A DNA stretch of 8,055 bases. Source: PVC group bacterium. Lineage in GTDB: Bacteria; Verrucomicrobiota; Kiritimatiellia; UBA8416; PXDI01. The stretch covers positions 1 to 8,055 of the forward strand of contig PXDI01000156.1 in the NCBI GenBank assembly GCA_003565095.1, written 5' to 3'. Below, in pieces: positions 5,722-8,055 of this stretch (position 1 is its first letter; every line of letters starts with the position of its first letter). The notes beneath the pieces were generated by a model, which saw nothing but the letters and a program-made list of their open reading frames with translations, made no database searches and was not told where the DNA came from. The translations under genes were made by a program, and so were the position numbers.

Positions 5722-7835
5722 TGGCACGCAAACCGCAACAGGAATTCAGCTTTCAGGCAATCAACGAGGATCTGCTGCCCACAGCCGGTCAAGTTGAGCC
5801 CGAGACCGGCAGCAAAACAACCAAAAGCAAGGGGCACCAGCCCCCGCGCGTCACTCCCGAGCACCATCTGAAAAACGAGAACGAACCGGGCGGACTGCGG
5901 GAAATGGTTGATTTTAATTTCATCCAATACGCCTCATATGTGATTTGCGACCGGGCGATCCCCTATCTGCAGGACGGCTTAAAACCGGTTCAACGCCGCA
6001 TCCTGCACGCCCTGCACCATATGGATGACGGTCGTTTCATCAAAGTTGCCAATGTTGTCGGCCACACAATGCAATACCATCCGCATGGCGATGCCTCAAT
6101 CGGTGACGCCCTCGTCGGCCTGACTAATAAACGCTACCTGATTGAAGGCCAGGGGAATTTCGGCAATGTTTTCACCGGCGACCGCGCGGCTGCCTCACGC
6201 TATATTGAGTGCCGCCTTACCGATCTGGCGCGCAAAGAAATTTTCAATCGCGATCTGACCGAGTTTGTGCCCAGTTATGACGGACGCAACAAAGAACCGG
6301 TCGCCCTGCCCGCCAAACTGCCGCTGCTGCTCATGCTGGGAGCAGAAGGCATTGCCGTCGGCTTGTCCACTAGGATTCTGCCGCACAATTTCAGCGAACT
6401 GCTCGAAGCCGAAATGGCGATTCTGCAGAAAAAACCGTTCAAGGTGCTGCCGGACTTTCTGCAGGGCGGGCTGATGGACGCTTCCGAATATGACGAAGGC
6501 CGCGGAAAAATCAAGCTGCGTGCAAAGATCGAAGAACATCCCAAACGGCAGGGACTGGTTATCCGGGAAATCCCCTGGGGCACCACCACCGAAAGCGTGA
6601 TTGCCTCGATTGAAGACGCCGCCCGCAAGAAAAAGGTGCCGGTGCGCGCAATCAATGATTTTACCGCCGCCGACGTTGAAATTGAACTGCTGCTTTCTCC
6701 GGGCACCCCCACTGATAAGGCCGTGCGGGCGTTATACGCTTTTACCGCCTGCGAGGTTCCGGTATCCACCAACCTCATCGTCATCCATAACGACCGCCCG
6801 GTTGAAATGACCGTTGGCGAAGTTTTGCGCGAAAATGTCAATCAGTTGCTCGACCTGCTCAAACGCGAACTGCTGCTGCGCAAGCATAACCTCGAGGAAG
6901 CCTTCCACGAAAAAACTCTTGTGCAGATCTTTATTGAAAACCGCATTTACAAGCAGATCGAGGAATGCACCAGTTATGAAGCGGTTATCGAGGCGGTTTT
7001 CGATGGACTGAAACCTTTCAAAAAGAAACTCAAACGCGCGGTCACACGTGAAGATGTGGAAAAACTGCTCGAAGTGCGCATTAAACGCATCTCGCGCTTC
7101 GACATCAACAAGAACCGCAAGGATATCGAAGGCATTCTGGCGGAACTGGCACAGATTGAAAAGGATCTGGCACGTCCCAAAGCATACGCGTTGAAATATC
7201 TGCGCGGCATCTTGAAAACCTACGGAAAGCTGTATCCACGCCGCACACAAATCACCACGTTTAAAGAAATCGCCGTACGCGAGCTGACCGCCCGCGAACT
7301 GAAAATCAGTTATGACAGCGAAAACGGCTATATCGGGCATGCGATTAATGGCGCGGGGGACCCGCTGCTGGAATGTTCTTCGCTCGACAAACTGGTAATG
7401 ATATGGGATGACGGACGCTACTGCCTGATGCCGCCACCGGAAAAGCAGTTTGTCGACAAAAACCTGCTGTATTGTAACGTGTATGACCGCGAACGTGTAA
7501 TAACAATGGTCTACACCGATCTTGACTCAGGTTTTACCTACCTCAAACGCTTTAATTTCGGCGGAATGATAATGAACCGTGATTATCAGGCCACCCGCGG
7601 AAAGGCCAAAGTGCTTTATCTGAAGGAAGGCACACCCGAAACCCTTTATGTGAAGTACCGCGCCGCTAAACGCCAGCGCATCAATCAGCAGCAGTTTCAT
7701 CCCGAAGAAGTTGCCGTAAAGGGTGCCAAATCACAAGGCAACCAGATGACCGCCAAGTCAATCTCTGTCATTACCGATACCCGCCCGCGCTGGTGGTCAG
7801 ATGACGAAGCCTCCCCGCGCGGCGTCACCACCTGA
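5721..7835 (+). CDS. parC: DNA topoisomerase IV subunit A (ParC-like DNA cleavage/rejoining subunit)
   Basis: This subunit cuts and rejoins the gate DNA duplex, working as an A2B2 enzyme with the upstream ParE. The winged-helix region (about 60-180) contains GLKPVQRRILHAL (86-98), the HPHGDASIGD helix (120-129) and the catalytic tyrosine Y161 with R160 in AAASRYIECRL. The tower spans about 190-370 (KEPVALPAKLPLLL, AEGIAVGLST), and the helical C-gate coiled coil about 375-510. The C-terminal pinwheel-like domain runs from about 514 to 704 and is shorter than in E. coli GyrA. I see no GyrA box, which supports topoisomerase IV over gyrase. A polar extension of about 55 residues precedes the core, with Lys, Thr and Pro rich stretches. 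Where GyrA has Ser83 there is A125. AGGA (5708-5711) lies 9 bases before the ATG. The whole core resembles the Bacteroidetes ParC type. The operon partner is parE. Confidence 0.95.
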   Translation: MARKPQQEFSFQAINEDLLPTAGQVEPETGSKTTKSKGHQPPRVTPEHHLKNENEPGGLREMVDFNFIQYASYVICDRAIPYLQDGLKPVQRRILHALHHMDDGRFIKVANVVGHTMQYHPHGDASIGDALVGLTNKRYLIEGQGNFGNVFTGDRAAASRYIECRLTDLARKEIFNRDLTEFVPSYDGRNKEPVALPAKLPLLLMLGAEGIAVGLSTRILPHNFSELLEAEMAILQKKPFKVLPDFLQGGLMDASEYDEGRGKIKLRAKIEEHPKRQGLVIREIPWGTTTESVIASIEDAARKKKVPVRAINDFTAADVEIELLLSPGTPTDKAVRALYAFTACEVPVSTNLIVIHNDRPVEMTVGEVLRENVNQLLDLLKRELLLRKHNLEEAFHEKTLVQIFIENRIYKQIEECTSYEAVIEAVFDGLKPFKKKLKRAVTREDVEKLLEVRIKRISRFDINKNRKDIEGILAELAQIEKDLARPKAYALKYLRGILKTYGKLYPRRTQITTFKEIAVRELTARELKISYDSENGYIGHAINGAGDPLLECSSLDKLVMIWDDGRYCLMPPPEKQFVDKNLLYCNVYDRERVITMVYTDLDSGFTYLKRFNFGGMIMNRDYQATRGKAKVLYLKEGTPETLYVKYRAAKRQRINQQQFHPEEVAVKGAKSQGNQMTAKSISVITDTRPRWWSDDEASPRGVTT

Positions 7836-7953
7836 TCCCCTGCCCTAATCGCTCAGATGCTTCTTTGTACTACAATCCTTCAAAACGTGTTTTTCTGACA
7901 AGTTTTCTCAGTCGTTATCTCCATAAGTTTTATTACGTTCTGTCAATAATTGC

Positions 7954-7969
7954 GCCCCAGTCTTGGGGC
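7954..7969 (+). terminator. GC-rich hairpin, possible terminator of the topoisomerase operon
   Basis: GCCCCA (7954-7959) and TGGGGC (7964-7969) form a perfect 6-base-pair stem around the tetraloop GTCT, about 120 bases after the parC stop. The following bases, TAATAGTCGTTT, are a poor T-tract. On the minus strand the following bases are GCAATTATTG, also poor. It may slow polymerase or protect the 3' end of the mRNA. Confidence 0.45.
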
Positions 7970-8023
7970 TAATAGTCGTTTCATCAAGTACTTGGAGCTC
8001 ATTGGTTTTTCTCCCCCAGGAGT

Positions 8024-8051
8024 TAGGCACTAGGCGCTAGTCGTTAGGAAC
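8024..8051. repeat. Degenerate heptamer repeat (TAGNNNN), four units at the window edge
   Basis: TAGGCAC, TAGGCGC, TAGTCGT and TAGGAAC follow one another without gaps, each beginning with TAG. ACTAG/CTAGT (8029-8033 and 8037-8041) also forms a small hairpin. The array may continue beyond the window. Confidence 0.55.
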
Positions 8052-8055
8052 TTCT

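Larger units (their letters stand above)
7836..8055. other. Non-coding tail after parC
   Basis: These 220 bases are more AT-rich than the genes before them, contain no supported reading frame, and hold no recognisable tRNA, small RNA or attachment site. The only structures are the hairpin at 7954-7969 and the degenerate heptamers at the right edge. Confidence 0.6.

Noticed and set aside
6732..7340. Open frame (202 codons) on the minus strand inside parC
   Set aside because: It is antisense to the ParC coiled-coil region, with no ribosome site or motif.
3881..7835. Gyrase (gyrB-gyrA) instead of topoisomerase IV
   Set aside because: There is no GyrA box in the short C-terminal domain. Both proteins resemble the ParE/ParC type I recall from Bacteroidetes and Chlamydia (VGLNGVGTKAVNALS, VVGHTMQYHPHGDASI). 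A residual doubt remains because only activity proves supercoiling.
1..8055. Defence island, prophage or insertion sequence
   Set aside because: All six genes are conserved core functions. I found no transposase, integrase, terminal inverted repeats, target duplication or tRNA.

Overview
The window looks like ordinary housekeeping chromosome from a Gram-negative-type bacterium, with no sign of a mobile element, phage, CRISPR array or defence island. The best phylogenetic hint is the topoisomerase pair at 3881-7835. Both proteins are of the topoisomerase IV type that I know from Bacteroidetes and from the second gyrase-like pair of Chlamydia, not the E. coli type. Combined with an EfpL/YeiP-type elongation factor and fairly GC-rich codon use, this makes a PVC-superphylum bacterium (Verrucomicrobiota, Kiritimatiellota or Lentisphaerota) my best guess. 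That assignment is an inference from remembered family features, not from a search.

Layout. On the minus strand, 2068-719 encodes TrkA and 704-1 (running off the window edge) encodes the first 234 residues of TrkH; together they form a potassium-uptake operon. Divergent from trkA, the plus-strand gene 2216-2782 encodes an EF-P paralogue of the EfpL/YeiP kind, behind a near-consensus promoter. After a 166-base convergent gap with a short octamer repeat, the minus-strand gene 3620-2949 encodes an orphan NarL/FixJ response regulator. Divergent from that, the plus-strand operon 3881-5704 / 5721-7835 encodes both subunits of a type IIA topoisomerase (ParE and ParC). The last 220 bases hold no gene that I can support, one GC-rich hairpin that may end the operon, and the start of a degenerate heptamer repeat at the edge.

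How the genes work together. TrkH is the K+-conducting membrane subunit and TrkA its cytosolic nucleotide-binding gating ring. ParE supplies the ATPase and Toprim parts and ParC the DNA-cleaving tyrosine of one A2B2 enzyme. EfpL acts on stalled ribosomes and is unrelated in function to its neighbours.

The most interesting structure is non-coding. In the 260-base gap between the response regulator and parE, two outward-facing promoters share the same -35 (TTGAAA) and the same 12-base extended -10 block (TGCTGATATTGT), as a mirror image with spacers of 16 and 17. This suggests that the regulator and the topoisomerase operon are co-controlled. The second point is a natural glutamine in ParE at the place of the quinolone-linked aspartate of E. 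coli GyrB, together with an alanine in ParC at the place of GyrA Ser83.
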